Counted from the first letter of the stretch, positions 15,225 to 23,191 are shown. The stretch is 23,191 bases of DNA from SURF-32 sp964648365 (GCA_964648365.1 CAZYLK010000090.1:1-23191); one strand, 5' to 3'. The notes: generated by a model from the letters alone, not told the origin. Program-made: numbers and translations.

Positions 15225-15640
15225 CAACAAGGCTCCGCCGACGCACGCTCGCGAGGCGCGTCGATGCGATCAGACGCTCATGCTCCTACCCCACTCGTAA
15301 CCCTTTATGCTACATGACTATATCCGCCCGGGGCAACGCAAAGTCTGTCAGATGTTGTGGCCGGCGTCAGAAGATGCGCAGTCCTGGGGGGGACACCTGA
15401 TTTCATGCCGTCCGCTGCCGCATTCCGGACCTCACGGCAATCTCTGCGCGGGTATTATCCGCACGTCGCCTGACGGCGGACCGCTGCGCCATCGAGCCGG
15501 ACGCTCGTGCGAGCCCGTCGGCGCGGCGCCAGCGGCGTTGGGGCGGGCCGGCGTTGCCAAGATCGCCGTCGTTGGATATTCACGCCGGACCCTGGCAGGC
15601 CGACTTCGCGCCTTGCCCCGCATCCGTCTGGAGTGCGCGT
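15225..15640. promoter_or_regulatory. Divergent intergenic region without a gene
   Basis: These 416 bp lie between divergent genes. No convincing ORF or RNA is seen. The only AT-rich island is at about 15298-15324; read on the minus strand it contains TATAGT at 15317-15322, a possible -10 for the exported protein operon without a clear -35. A seven-G run is at 15386-15392. Confidence 0.3.
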
Positions 15641-17575
15641 TTGAGCCTTGTGCCTGATGAGTTGCCAGCCGCAGCGCGACGCGGAGGCGTCGCAGCCGAG
15701 CTGATCCTGCTGGGTACGGCCTGTGCCATCCTGTTCTTCGTCGGGCTGGGCCGCTTCGAGTTCATTGAGACCGAGGGCCTTCGCGCGATCGTCGTCAAGG
15801 AGATGCTCGAACGGCCGGGCTTCACGCTGCCCACCGTGCATCACGTCCCGTATCTCCGCAAGCCGCCCCTTTACGCCTGGACGACGACGTGGCTGGCGCG
15901 GCAGTCGGGCGGTCTGGACGAGTGGACGGCGCGGCTGCCCTCCGCCGTCAGCGCGACGCTGCTCGTTTTGCTGGTCTACGTGGCCGGGCGCCGATGGATC
16001 GGCCCCGCCGCCGGGTACGCCGCCGCCGTCTTGCTGCTGACCAACGTCACCGTTCTCGATTATGGCGTGCGGGCGGAACTCGACATGCCGTTTTCGCTGT
16101 TCTGCGGGCTGGCGTTCGCGGCCATGGCGCTAGCGTCCGCGCGGCCGCGCGGGGCGGCCAATCTCGGCATCTGGCTGCTCGCTTATGCGTTCGCGTTGCT
16201 GGGAAGCCTGTGGAAGGGGCCGCACGTGCTGATCTTCATGTGGCTGGCGCTGATCGCCCATGCCTGGATCGGCCGGGATCGGCATTGGTTGCGCGCACCC
16301 GGACAATGGCTGGGGCTGTGCGGCTGTCTCGGCGTGCTGGTGTGGTGGTCGCGTACGCTGGCCGGGTTCACCAGCGGCGGCGACGTGGGCCGGACCGCGC
16401 TGATTGAAGTGATTGAACGGCTGGTGCCGCACAGCGGCGGCGACATCGTCAGCATGTTCCTCTTCCCGGCGATCACCGTAGTGGTGACCATCCCGGCGTC
16501 CGTCTTCATCCTGACCAGCATCATCGGCCGGCGTGCGGCGGACGGCGCGGTGGCCTCCGGCGCCGGCGGGGCAAGGTCCGCTCACGCGGATGGGCCGACC
16601 CCAGCTTCGAGCGTGGCGGGTGCAGCCGTCGAGCCTTCGACCGCGGCGCGTTCGTCCGGCATCGCAGCGGTCGCGCGGAGAATCTGGGTCGAGCTGCACC
16701 GCTGGGCAACGGCGGCCTCGGCCGATCGCGTGGTCTGGTTCCTGCTGATGCTGATCGTGCCCAACCTCCTCTTTCTGATGATCGCTCCGGCGAAAGCGCC
16801 GCGTTATACGCTGCCGATCTTCGCGCCCATCGCCTTGCTGGCGGCGTGGGCGGTTGAACGGCGGTTTACGGCGGACCGGTCGGCCGCGGGGGGGGGCGGC
16901 ACGCTCGCGTATGAAACGGCCTGGCGGCGGATCGGGGTGGCGCTGATGGCGGTCGGCGGCGGCGCGGTCGTTCCCGGGGTCGCGGCGCTGCTCGGCGCGG
17001 CGGGCTTCGGCCCGCCCGTTCCCTGGTTCGTGCTGGCGGGCGGGCTGGCGGCCGCGGGGTGGATGCTGCGGCGCGTCGCTTCGCCGCAGCGGCAAGCAGA
17101 CTTCGCCCGCTGGACCTGCCTGCTATGCGTGGCGCTGGCGTCGAAGCCGGTCATCATGAACGCATGGTGGCCCGGCCGGCTCGACTCCGACGCCATGCGC
17201 GCGAACGCCGCCGCCATCGACGCGGCCGTGCCGGAGGATGCGACGATTCACGTGCTCAAGAACGACGACGCGCCCGACGTGGCGTTCTACAGCACGCGGC
17301 GCTTCCTCTACGTGCCGGACGTCGCGACGGCGCAGGCGCAGCAGGCCGACGTTGTCGCGCGCGACACAGCTTCGGAATCCGGCGGGACGCTTCTGAGTCC
17401 CGCCGGCCCGGCCGATGCGTCGGCGGGCGTGCTCTACTTCCTGGCCCGCCGCAGCGAGTTTGAAGAACTGCCGCACAACCCGACGACCCTGCCCGGATAC
17501 CGCGAACGGCTGACGTTCCTTCGCAACGATCGCGAGATGGTGCTCTTTACGCTGCCGAAAAAGGTGTCAGGATGA
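15641..17575 (+). CDS. ArnT/PMT-like membrane glycosyltransferase
   Basis: The 644-residue protein has about eleven or twelve hydrophobic segments and the GT83/GT39-type pattern. The first periplasmic loop has FEFIETEGLRAIVVKEMLE (39-57), where acidic residues replace the usual DE pair. YLRKPPLYAW (71-80) is the characteristic KPPL block, and RAELDMPFSLF (144-154) has the second conserved Asp148. AKAPRYTLPIFAPIALLAAW in the later part matches the family's K-RY-LP segment. Such enzymes move a sugar from a polyprenyl phosphate to an envelope acceptor. TTG 15641 was chosen because GGAG lies seven bases upstream; a TTG at 15554 would add 29 unconvincing residues. An Ala-rich linker lies near 305-345. 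The last three residues and TGA stop come from the short inverted-repeat element that starts at 17563. Confidence 0.85.
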   Translation: MSLVPDELPAAARRGGVAAELILLGTACAILFFVGLGRFEFIETEGLRAIVVKEMLERPGFTLPTVHHVPYLRKPPLYAWTTTWLARQSGGLDEWTARLPSAVSATLLVLLVYVAGRRWIGPAAGYAAAVLLLTNVTVLDYGVRAELDMPFSLFCGLAFAAMALASARPRGAANLGIWLLAYAFALLGSLWKGPHVLIFMWLALIAHAWIGRDRHWLRAPGQWLGLCGCLGVLVWWSRTLAGFTSGGDVGRTALIEVIERLVPHSGGDIVSMFLFPAITVVVTIPASVFILTSIIGRRAADGAVASGAGGARSAHADGPTPASSVAGAAVEPSTAARSSGIAAVARRIWVELHRWATAASADRVVWFLLMLIVPNLLFLMIAPAKAPRYTLPIFAPIALLAAWAVERRFTADRSAAGGGGTLAYETAWRRIGVALMAVGGGAVVPGVAALLGAAGFGPPVPWFVLAGGLAAAGWMLRRVASPQRQADFARWTCLLCVALASKPVIMNAWWPGRLDSDAMRANAAAIDAAVPEDATIHVLKNDDAPDVAFYSTRRFLYVPDVATAQAQQADVVARDTASESGGTLLSPAGPADASAGVLYFLARRSEFEELPHNPTTLPGYRERLTFLRNDREMVLFTLPKKVSG

Positions 17576-17668
17576 TTTTTCGGACGCCAGTCTCGAGCCG
17601 GTAAGGTCGTTCCTTGCGGTGGACGATGCGAGCCGGAGCACGCTTTCCGGAAAAATCATCCTGACACC
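17563..17668. mobile_element. Short inverted-repeat element, copy 2
   Basis: The termini GGTGTCAGGATGATTTTTC (17563-17581) and GAAAAATCATCCTGACACC (17650-17668) are perfect 19-bp inverted repeats around a 68-bp interior. The interior aligns loosely with that of copy 1, for example TTGCGGTG and GCGAGCCGGAGC against similar blocks. The minus strand reads IFPESVLRLASSTARN here and IFHESLLQLASFTRRQ in copy 1, which shows the homology. The left terminus provides the last codons and stop of the glycosyltransferase gene. The next gene starts 27 bp downstream. Confidence 0.85.
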
Positions 17669-17695
17669 GTTTTCGGCTCCGGGTATAAATCCGCC

Positions 17696-18118
17696 ATGCT
17701 GGGCGGAGATGAAGTCAAGTGGATCATGGCGCAGGCGTACGCGGGAGAGACGATCTCCGCGACGACGTTGTGCGGGCACTGCTATTACAACCTCCGCGGG
17801 CTGACCTATGACGGCGTGTGTCCCGAGTGCGGGCGGCGGTATAACGCGGCGCCGATGGTCATGGACGGCGTGTTCATCGCGCGGCAGACCTCGCCGCCGA
17901 TCGGGCAGGGGCTGATGACGCTGGTGTGCGGTTTCGCGGCCGTGATGCTGCTCTCGTACACGGTGGCCTGGCAAAGCGTCTGGGCGCTGATCTTAACCAT
18001 CGTGATGATGATCGCCGCCGAACGGTGGGGCACGACGTTCTACAAGGCGCTGCGCAACTACCGCGGCTACCTGGCGGCGGTGCGACGGCTGCGGGAGGAT
18101 GAGCTGGACGAAGAGTGA
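17696..18118 (+). CDS. Small zinc-ribbon membrane protein
   Basis: The 140-residue protein has a zinc ribbon with CGHC (26-29) and CPEC (42-45), separated by YYNLRGLTYDGV, and two transmembrane helices at about 71-90 and 94-109. The tail is basic then acidic (RNYRGYLAAVRRLREDELDEE). The ribbon resembles the N-terminal CxxCGY-L-GL-CPECG motif widespread in planctomycete membrane proteins of unknown role. ATG 17696 has no clear Shine-Dalgarno; ATG 17726 (residue 11) is an alternative that keeps all motifs. Function unknown. Confidence 0.75.
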   Translation: MLGGDEVKWIMAQAYAGETISATTLCGHCYYNLRGLTYDGVCPECGRRYNAAPMVMDGVFIARQTSPPIGQGLMTLVCGFAAVMLLSYTVAWQSVWALILTIVMMIAAERWGTTFYKALRNYRGYLAAVRRLREDELDEE

Positions 18119-18124
18119 CGGAGG

Positions 18125-18159
18125 AAATGGCGAATGGCGAATAGCGAATAACGAATGGA
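18125..18159 (+). repeat. Period-7 tandem repeat
   Basis: Five degenerate heptamers: AAATGGC, GAATGGC, GAATAGC, GAATAAC, GAATGGA. It begins seven bases after the preceding stop codon. Arrays of this kind read FAIRHSPFAI-like in spurious frames of other planctomycete genomes, as I recall. Confidence 0.7.
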
Positions 18160-18163
18160 AGAG

Positions 18164-18184
18164 GAACGTCGAACGTCAACCGTC
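18164..18184 (+). repeat. Second period-7 tandem repeat
   Basis: Three heptamers, GAACGTC, GAACGTC, AACCGTC, immediately after the first array and with a different unit. Both arrays lie in the 125-bp gap before addB. Confidence 0.6.
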
Positions 18185-18243
18185 GGATGCTGAAAGTCCG
18201 CTGAGGCGGAACGAATGACGACTTGGCCGGGTAGAGAGTCGCG

Positions 18244-21200
18244 ATGTCGTTACAGTTCATCCTGGGTCGGGCGGGGTCGGGCAAGACACATGCGTGTGTC
18301 ACGGCCGTGCAGGCGCGGCTGCGCCAGGATGCGGTCAACGAGCCGAAGCTGGTTCTGCTGGTTCCCGAGCAAGCCAGCTTGCAGATGGAGCGAGCGATTC
18401 TCGGCGGCGGCGTCGGCGCGGCTCATCGGGCGGAGGTGCTCTCGTTCCGCAGGCTGGCGCATCGCGTCATGGCCGACGCCGGCATCGCGCTGCGCGAGCC
18501 GCTCTCCGAGTCGGCGCGGGTGATGGTGCTGCGCCGGCTGATGTCGCGGTTCCAGCCTGATCTGCGCTACTACCGCCGCCTTGATCGCGCGCCTGGCTTC
18601 GTGCGGCAACTCGGCGACATGGTGGCGGAGCTGATCGACGAGGCGGTGACGCCCGCGGAACTGACGGCCGCGGCCGCGGCGACGACGCAGGAGGCCAGAG
18701 CCGCCAAGCTCCACGACCTGTCGCTGATCTACGGCGGCTACATCGCATATCTGGCCGAAAGCCGCGTCGATCCATCGCAAGTCCTCGAACTCGCCCGGGT
18801 GGCGCTGCCGCAGTGCGCCTGGCTGCACGGGGCACAGCTCTGGGTGGACGGCTTTGCATCGCTGAGCGGGCAGGAAGAGGCGACCCTGGCCGCGCTGGCG
18901 CCGCTGTGCGCGGAGGTGCGCATCTCGCTGTTGCTTGACCCGGCGCTGCTGGAAGAGGGATCGGGCGGCGCCGCGTCCGACACGTGGCGAGAGATGTTCG
19001 ACCAGACGATCCATACCTATCGCCGCCTCGATCGCCGCCTGCGCCAGACCGGCTGCAGCGTCGAACCGCCGCTGTGCCTGACGGCGCCGCCGGAGGCGAC
19101 GGCCCGCCGTTCGCCCGCCCTGGTCGCGCTCGAACAACGCCTGTTTTCGATCGACGACGCATCTCCCCCCCCCGAGTCGCCCGCGGACGTCGAACTGGCC
19201 GCGTGCGGATCGCGCCGCGTCGAAGTGGACTACGCCGTCAGCCGGCTGACGTCCTGGGTACAGTCGCAGGGCTATCGCTATCGCGACGTGGCGCTGATCG
19301 TCCGCGACTTGCAGCCCTACCACGACCTGATCTCCGCGGCGCTCAACGCCCGTGACATCCCGTTCTTCCTCGATCGCCGCCGGCCGGTCGCGCATCATCC
19401 GCTGGTCGCGTGGCTCAACGGCGTCACGGCTCTGGCGGTCTCGCCCTATGCGCTGGACGTGGTGCGGGCGCTGCTCAAGACGGGCCTGACCGGTCTCGAA
19501 ACGTGGCAGGCGGATGACCTGGAGAACGTGCTCATCGAACACGGCATCGCGGGGGCGCGGGCGTGGCACGCGGCGGAGTGGAGCTTCGTCGGGGGCGATG
19601 CGCTGTTCGAGCCGGAAGATGCGCCGAGCCGTTTCCAGGCGCGACGCATCGACGCCATCGAGCAGGCGCGGGCGGCGTTTCGGTCTGTGTTTGATCCGTG
19701 GATCGAGTTTGCACGGGCGCAGCGCGGCGGCGCGGACGCCGGCGAGCCGGGCTGCACCGGTCCGCGATGGGCTGATGCCATCCGCGGACTGATGTCTCGC
19801 GCGCGTGTGGATGAATCGCTCGAAGCCTGGGCGCAGCGTGCCGAAGCCGAAGGCCGGCTCGACGACGCGGAGCAGCATCGGCAGATCACGCGCGACGTGG
19901 CCCGCTTCCTGGAGGACGTCGAAACGACGTTTGACGATGCGAGCATTACCGCTCAGGAACTGGCCGACATGCTCGACGCGGGTCTGTCGCGGCTGACTTT
20001 GGGCCTCGCGCCGCCGATGCTGGATCAGGTGCTGGTCGGATCGATCGACCGCAGCCGTCATCCGACGATCAAGGCGGCGGTGGTGCTCGGTTTCAACGAC
20101 GGGCGTTTTCCCGAGCGCATCCGCGAAGGCGCCATCCTCCACGACGACGACCGGACCGCCCTGATCGAAGGCGGCCTGCTGGTTCGCCCCCCCCGCCGGC
20201 GCCGCGTGTTCGAAGAGCGCCTGCTGGCCTACATCGCCGTGACCCGGCCGACGCAGAAACTGCTCATTACCTACGCCACGCAGGATGAGAGCGGCCGCGA
20301 GATGCGACCCTCGCCCTACCTGGACGCGATCTGCGAAGCGCTGCCCGGCGTGCTCCACCGCACCGTCGGCCACCCGGCTGCCCATCGGGAAAGCTGGGAC
20401 ATTCAAACCGAACGCGACCTGTCGGCCCGGCTGGCGCTGGAGTTTCGCAATCGCCCGGCGATCGAACTCGATCAGGCCGAACGCCGCGGCCAGTGGAACG
20501 CGCTCTACCACGCGCTGCGGTCGCGGCCGCCGTCGGACCATTCCCGGCAGGCGATGGCGGGGCTGGGCGATGTCCGCAGCGCCGTGCTCGACGAGACGCT
20601 CGCCGGCCGCGTTTACACCCAGCCGCTCGCGCTGAGCGTCTCGCGGCTGGAGCTGTTCGCGTCGTGCCCGTTCAAGCAGTTCTCGCGCTACGTGCTGGAC
20701 CTGCGGCCGCGGCGCGAGGCGCAGCTCGAAGCGGTGGACGCGGGCCGGATTCATCATGCGATTCTGGAGGACTTCGTGCGAACGGTCGCCGATGCCGGCC
20801 GGTCGCTGGGCGATCTGTCCGAAGACGAGATCGAAACCGGCGTGGAGGCAAGCTGGCAGCGCGTGTGCGGCCGGCTGCGGGTGGAGATGGAGGCCTCCCA
20901 CGCCCGCGACGCCTACCTGATCCGCCGCGCGTCGCGCCGCATCGGCAACGCGATGCAGGCGCAGAGCGTCATCGCCCGGGGGGGGCGGATGAAACCGTTT
21001 AGAACCGAGCAGAGCTTCGGCTTCGATGACGACGATTCGCTGCCCGCGGTCGAACTGACGACACCGAAGGGGCGGCGGATGCTGCTGCGCGGCTACATGG
21101 ATCGCGTCGACCTGGCGGAACTGGCCGACGAGTCGCTGGGCGTCGTCATCGACTACAAGGAGGGTCGCAACAAACGGCTCGACCTGTCGCCGGCTTTTCA

Positions 21201-21750
21201 GGGCGTTTCGCTGCAACTGCTGGGGTATCTACTGGCGCTGGAACGCGTCGGCACGACGCCCGCGGGCCGGCCGATCCGCCCCGTCGGCGCGCTGCTGGTG
21301 GGCTTGTCGCCGCACTATCAATCGGTGGATCACCCCGACGAAGCGGCGGAGTTCGCAATCCCCCACGGCCTGGACAAACCGCGCGGCCTCATCCACGCCG
21401 GCCATCTTGACGTCTTCGACGAGCACGTGCCCGCCGGCGCCCGTTCGCAATACTATCAGTTCGGGCTGAAAAAAGACGGCACGCTCGGCTGGGTCGACAA
21501 CACCGACTCCGCCACGCCGGCCGCGTTCGAGGCTCTGCTGCGGCGAACCGAGCGCGTCATGACGGAACTCGCCGACCGCATGGTCGACGGCGAAATCGCC
21601 GTCCACCCCTATCGCGCCGGCGGCGCGTCGCCGTGTACCTGGTGCCGGTTCCGCTCCGTCTGCCGCTACGAACCGGGCATGGCGCCGACGCGGATGTTGC
21701 GGCAGATGAAACGCACGGAGGTGATGGAACGGGCGGAACGGGAGGGGTGA
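18244..21750 (+). CDS. addB: AddB, helicase-nuclease subunit of AddAB
   Basis: The 1168-residue protein matches AddB in length and layout. AddAB processes double-strand DNA ends for recombinational repair. The Walker A motif GRAGSGKT is at residues 8-15. The middle is an inactivated UvrD-like helicase region. The C-terminal nuclease has GRIHHAILEDF, Asp953 (GYMDRVDL) and Asp970-Lys972 (VVIDYKEG). The iron-sulfur staple is complete: C808 (FASCPF), then C1131, C1134 and C1140 (CTWC-x5-C), the same spacing as in Bacillus subtilis AddB. ATG 18244 begins MSLQFILGRAGSGKT, the expected N-terminus. A partner addA is normally adjacent downstream, but the next gene here is a different ATPase, so addA lies elsewhere. 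The gene carries three G/C runs of eight or nine bases. Confidence 0.93.
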   Translation: MSLQFILGRAGSGKTHACVTAVQARLRQDAVNEPKLVLLVPEQASLQMERAILGGGVGAAHRAEVLSFRRLAHRVMADAGIALREPLSESARVMVLRRLMSRFQPDLRYYRRLDRAPGFVRQLGDMVAELIDEAVTPAELTAAAAATTQEARAAKLHDLSLIYGGYIAYLAESRVDPSQVLELARVALPQCAWLHGAQLWVDGFASLSGQEEATLAALAPLCAEVRISLLLDPALLEEGSGGAASDTWREMFDQTIHTYRRLDRRLRQTGCSVEPPLCLTAPPEATARRSPALVALEQRLFSIDDASPPPESPADVELAACGSRRVEVDYAVSRLTSWVQSQGYRYRDVALIVRDLQPYHDLISAALNARDIPFFLDRRRPVAHHPLVAWLNGVTALAVSPYALDVVRALLKTGLTGLETWQADDLENVLIEHGIAGARAWHAAEWSFVGGDALFEPEDAPSRFQARRIDAIEQARAAFRSVFDPWIEFARAQRGGADAGEPGCTGPRWADAIRGLMSRARVDESLEAWAQRAEAEGRLDDAEQHRQITRDVARFLEDVETTFDDASITAQELADMLDAGLSRLTLGLAPPMLDQVLVGSIDRSRHPTIKAAVVLGFNDGRFPERIREGAILHDDDRTALIEGGLLVRPPRRRRVFEERLLAYIAVTRPTQKLLITYATQDESGREMRPSPYLDAICEALPGVLHRTVGHPAAHRESWDIQTERDLSARLALEFRNRPAIELDQAERRGQWNALYHALRSRPPSDHSRQAMAGLGDVRSAVLDETLAGRVYTQPLALSVSRLELFASCPFKQFSRYVLDLRPRREAQLEAVDAGRIHHAILEDFVRTVADAGRSLGDLSEDEIETGVEASWQRVCGRLRVEMEASHARDAYLIRRASRRIGNAMQAQSVIARGGRMKPFRTEQSFGFDDDDSLPAVELTTPKGRRMLLRGYMDRVDLAELADESLGVVIDYKEGRNKRLDLSPAFQGVSLQLLGYLLALERVGTTPAGRPIRPVGALLVGLSPHYQSVDHPDEAAEFAIPHGLDKPRGLIHAGHLDVFDEHVPAGARSQYYQFGLKKDGTLGWVDNTDSATPAAFEALLRRTERVMTELADRMVDGEIAVHPYRAGGASPCTWCRFRSVCRYEPGMAPTRMLRQMKRTEVMERAEREG

Positions 21751-21775
21751 GGGCTGCCTCGGCGGTCCTAACCCG

Positions 21776-21960
21776 CGGTTACAGTTGACCACACTCAGCC
21801 TCGTTTCGCCGGGAAGCTCAAAGCTGATCTCGCGGCGAGGCGGGGATTCTGATGCATCGATATGGTCTGTCATTTTGGCCGTGCAGTGCCACCGGACAAC
21901 GCCCCTGGCCAAGATCGATGCGACCTCGCGACGAAGAACGGTAGGAGAGGGAGGTTCGCC
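21776..21960 (-). pseudogene. Possible remnant of a recombinase-associated small protein
   Basis: The minus strand reads EVASILARGVVRWH, then a low-complexity stretch and FELPGETRLSVVNCNRG, without an in-frame stop there; the frame runs on into the antisense of addB. The pattern, ILARGVVR followed by LELPGETRLSVV, recalls short planctomycete proteins that sit next to site-specific recombinase genes. That is recollection only. The missing stop suggests a decayed copy. Confidence 0.25.
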
Positions 21961-22160
21961 GCACGCTGCTCGGGCTCGCGTTGGACTTGTACGGAACTCC
22001 ATAACCACGGGGTCTGACTCGGCGGAATCCTACTCAGGCTTCACGGCCGCCCGTCGGGCATGCACTGGCCCGCGACGCGAGACCTCAGCCTGGTGCGGCC
22101 AGACCACCGGGGGGGTATGATGTGCGAACTGCAAATGAGCGAGCCTCAGGCAGCGGCCGC

Positions 22161-22166
22161 GAGGAG
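22161..22166 (+). promoter_or_regulatory. Strong Shine-Dalgarno sequence
   Basis: GAGGAG lies five bases before ATG 22172 and is among the clearest ribosome-binding sites in the window. It marks 22172 as the intended start of the ATPase gene even though the frame breaks 70 bases later. Confidence 0.6.
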
Positions 22167-22171
22167 CGAGC

Positions 22172-23191
22172 ATGAACGCCAACGACGCGCCTTCACCACT
22201 TCATGTTCACACGCTCGAAACACTGTGCAATGAGCTTACGACGGGGCCGAAGAGTTTCGTTTAGCCTCTCAGGCCACACGGTCCCTTTTTGATTGGTACC
22301 GCCGGAATCGCGACAAGTGGGCGAAGAACGTAATGAAGACGGACGTTGAGGCACTCGCCGACCAGCTTGCGAAGCACCCGCCCGTGATGCCCGTAGTAAG
22401 CATTCCCGTGGCCGGACAGCAGCGACGTATCCTACATCTGAAGTCCATGCGGGCTCATCGCTTCGCCGGAATCCACCGTTACGGGTCGCTTGATCAACCC
22501 CCAGGCGTTTTCGAATTCGAGTTTGAGAGACCGCTGACGCTGATCGAGGGCATGAACGGTGCCGGCAAGTCCTCTTTGCTAAGCGCGATCGCTTGGTGCC
22601 TCACCGGTCACATTTACCGCTCTCAGCGCCAGCCGGAACAGATCGGGGAGGCGCTCCGCGTCGACGTCGATGATGATTCTGGATTGGCGTATGATCACGA
22701 CACCGCGAACGACATCACAGCGATTACACCCTTACCGCCAGCCGACGTCCTGAAGGCCCTGTGCGGCGCAGCGGTACCGCTAGATACGTGGGTCGAACTG
22801 CTGTTTGTGGACGCTACGGGCAACGAGGTTGGACCGATCAAACGCTCAGTGGAACGATCGCCGCGTGGCAAGATCAAAGTGGTCGATCCGGATCTGTCGC
22901 CGCTGGGGTTGACGCCTGTTGCCGTTGACGTTGGCACCAGAATGCCCGGCCTCATTCCATACATTGAGCTTGGAAAGCCATCCGATCTCGGGCAGGCAAT
23001 CGCCCAATTGACAGGAATCAAGCCGCTTCAGGACTTGGCGAAGCACGCTACCAAGGCGCGCGACAAGTTGCAGAAGGACCTCGTAAAGGACCGTCAGAAT
23101 GAGATCACGGCTCTGGACGCAGACTATCGGCGGTCGATGAACGAGCTCGGCACGCTGCTGCAAGACCATCCGGAGATTGCTCCGGAAATTC
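22172..23191 (+). CDS. SMC/Rad50-like ATPase, frameshifted near start, cut by window end
   Basis: From ATG 22172 the frame reads MNANDAPSPLHVHTLETLC and stops at TAG 22262. The neighbouring frame is open from 22234 to the window end and continues the same kind of sequence (EEFRLASQATRSLFDWYRRN, then KWAKNVMKTDVEALAD). One extra G in the GGGG run at 22243-22246 would join them. About 110-125 residues precede the Walker A motif GMNGAGKSS (Lys codon 22567), longer than in RecF or SbcC, followed by AIAWCLTG and, near the edge, a charged helical stretch (LAKHATKARDKLQKDLVKDRQNE) that looks like the start of a coiled coil. This is an ABC/SMC-type ATPase, a class used in DNA repair and several phage-defence systems. 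I cannot assign a family. Without the frameshift repair, translation could begin at ATG 22333. Confidence 0.7.

Larger units (their letters stand above)
21751..22171. other. Gene-poor junction before the ATPase gene
   Basis: 421 bp with no convincing complete gene. The minus strand between about 21960 and 21776 carries a remnant listed separately. A TATGAT block at 22116-22121, preceded by a seven-G run, could be a -10 for the ATPase gene, but no -35 is evident. From here to the window end the base composition is visibly less GC-rich than in addB. Confidence 0.4.

Noticed and set aside
16130..17095. Minus-strand frame opposite the glycosyltransferase
   Set aside because: Arg/Pro/Gln-rich shadow of a hydrophobic membrane protein gene.
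18250..21216. Very long open frame on the minus strand opposite addB
   Set aside because: It is antisense to a gene with complete motifs; the translation is Arg/Gln/His-rich with no domain. High GC leaves such frames open.
21785..22120. Plus-strand ORF of about 111 codons before the ATPase gene
   Set aside because: No ribosome-binding site and low-quality translation; the opposite strand has the more protein-like pattern.
22231..22262. Programmed -1 frameshift in the ATPase gene
   Set aside because: The GGGG-CCG context allows the P-site but not the A-site to re-pair, so it does not fit a canonical slippery heptamer; an indel is simpler.

Overview
The window is GC-rich, densely coding DNA that fits a planctomycete-type bacterium. 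The taxon is inferred from several traits: short zinc-ribbon membrane proteins of the CxxC...CPECG type, a secreted WD40 protein, a secreted zinc phospholipase C-like protein, STAS/RsbW partner switching, a Por-type pyruvate:ferredoxin oxidoreductase, and small period-7, period-8 and palindromic repeats between genes. No rRNA, tRNA or CRISPR array was seen.

Layout. 1-1409 (-): 5' part of an exported WD40-repeat protein that runs off the left edge. 1410-1970: a mostly gene-poor stretch with a frame-broken small ORF inside a 15-bp direct repeat. 1971-6561 (-): pyruvate:acceptor oxidoreductase operon, transcribed as a three-domain fusion (gamma subunit + GltD-like NADPH/FAD domain + 2x[4Fe-4S] ferredoxin), then porA, then porB. 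The fusion gene and porA are separated by a 302-bp gap bounded by inverted arrays of a GGGAGTRA octamer. 6793-8558 (-): STAS anti-anti-sigma factor, RsbW-like anti-sigma kinase, acylphosphatase and a small membrane-anchored protein. 8812-9753 (+): exported zinc phospholipase C-like protein. 9901-11859 (-): TolC-like outer-membrane lipoprotein with an acidic linker. 11924-12793 (+): sirtuin. 12879-15224 (-): two genes, an exported protein of unknown function and a zinc-ribbon membrane protein. 15641-21750 (+): ArnT/PMT-like membrane glycosyltransferase, zinc-ribbon membrane protein, and AddB helicase/nuclease subunit. 21751-23191: a lower-GC, accessory-looking end with a possible recombinase-associated remnant and the start of an SMC/Rad50-like ATPase gene that carries a frameshift and is cut by the window end.

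Functional links. The Por operon is one metabolic unit. Its fused subunit could connect pyruvate oxidation to both ferredoxin and NADPH. The STAS/RsbW pair is a signalling module controlling an unseen sigma factor or target. Envelope and export functions (WD40, phospholipase, TolC, glycosyltransferase) are scattered as single genes.

The most unusual features are non-coding. A 106-108 bp element with 19-bp terminal inverted repeats is present twice (9765-9872 and 17563-17668), and the octamer arrays sit inside the por operon. In both families one copy forms part of the stop codon of the preceding gene. I found no convincing complete new multi-gene system. The best candidate for one starts at the right edge, with the ATPase gene, and cannot be judged from this window.
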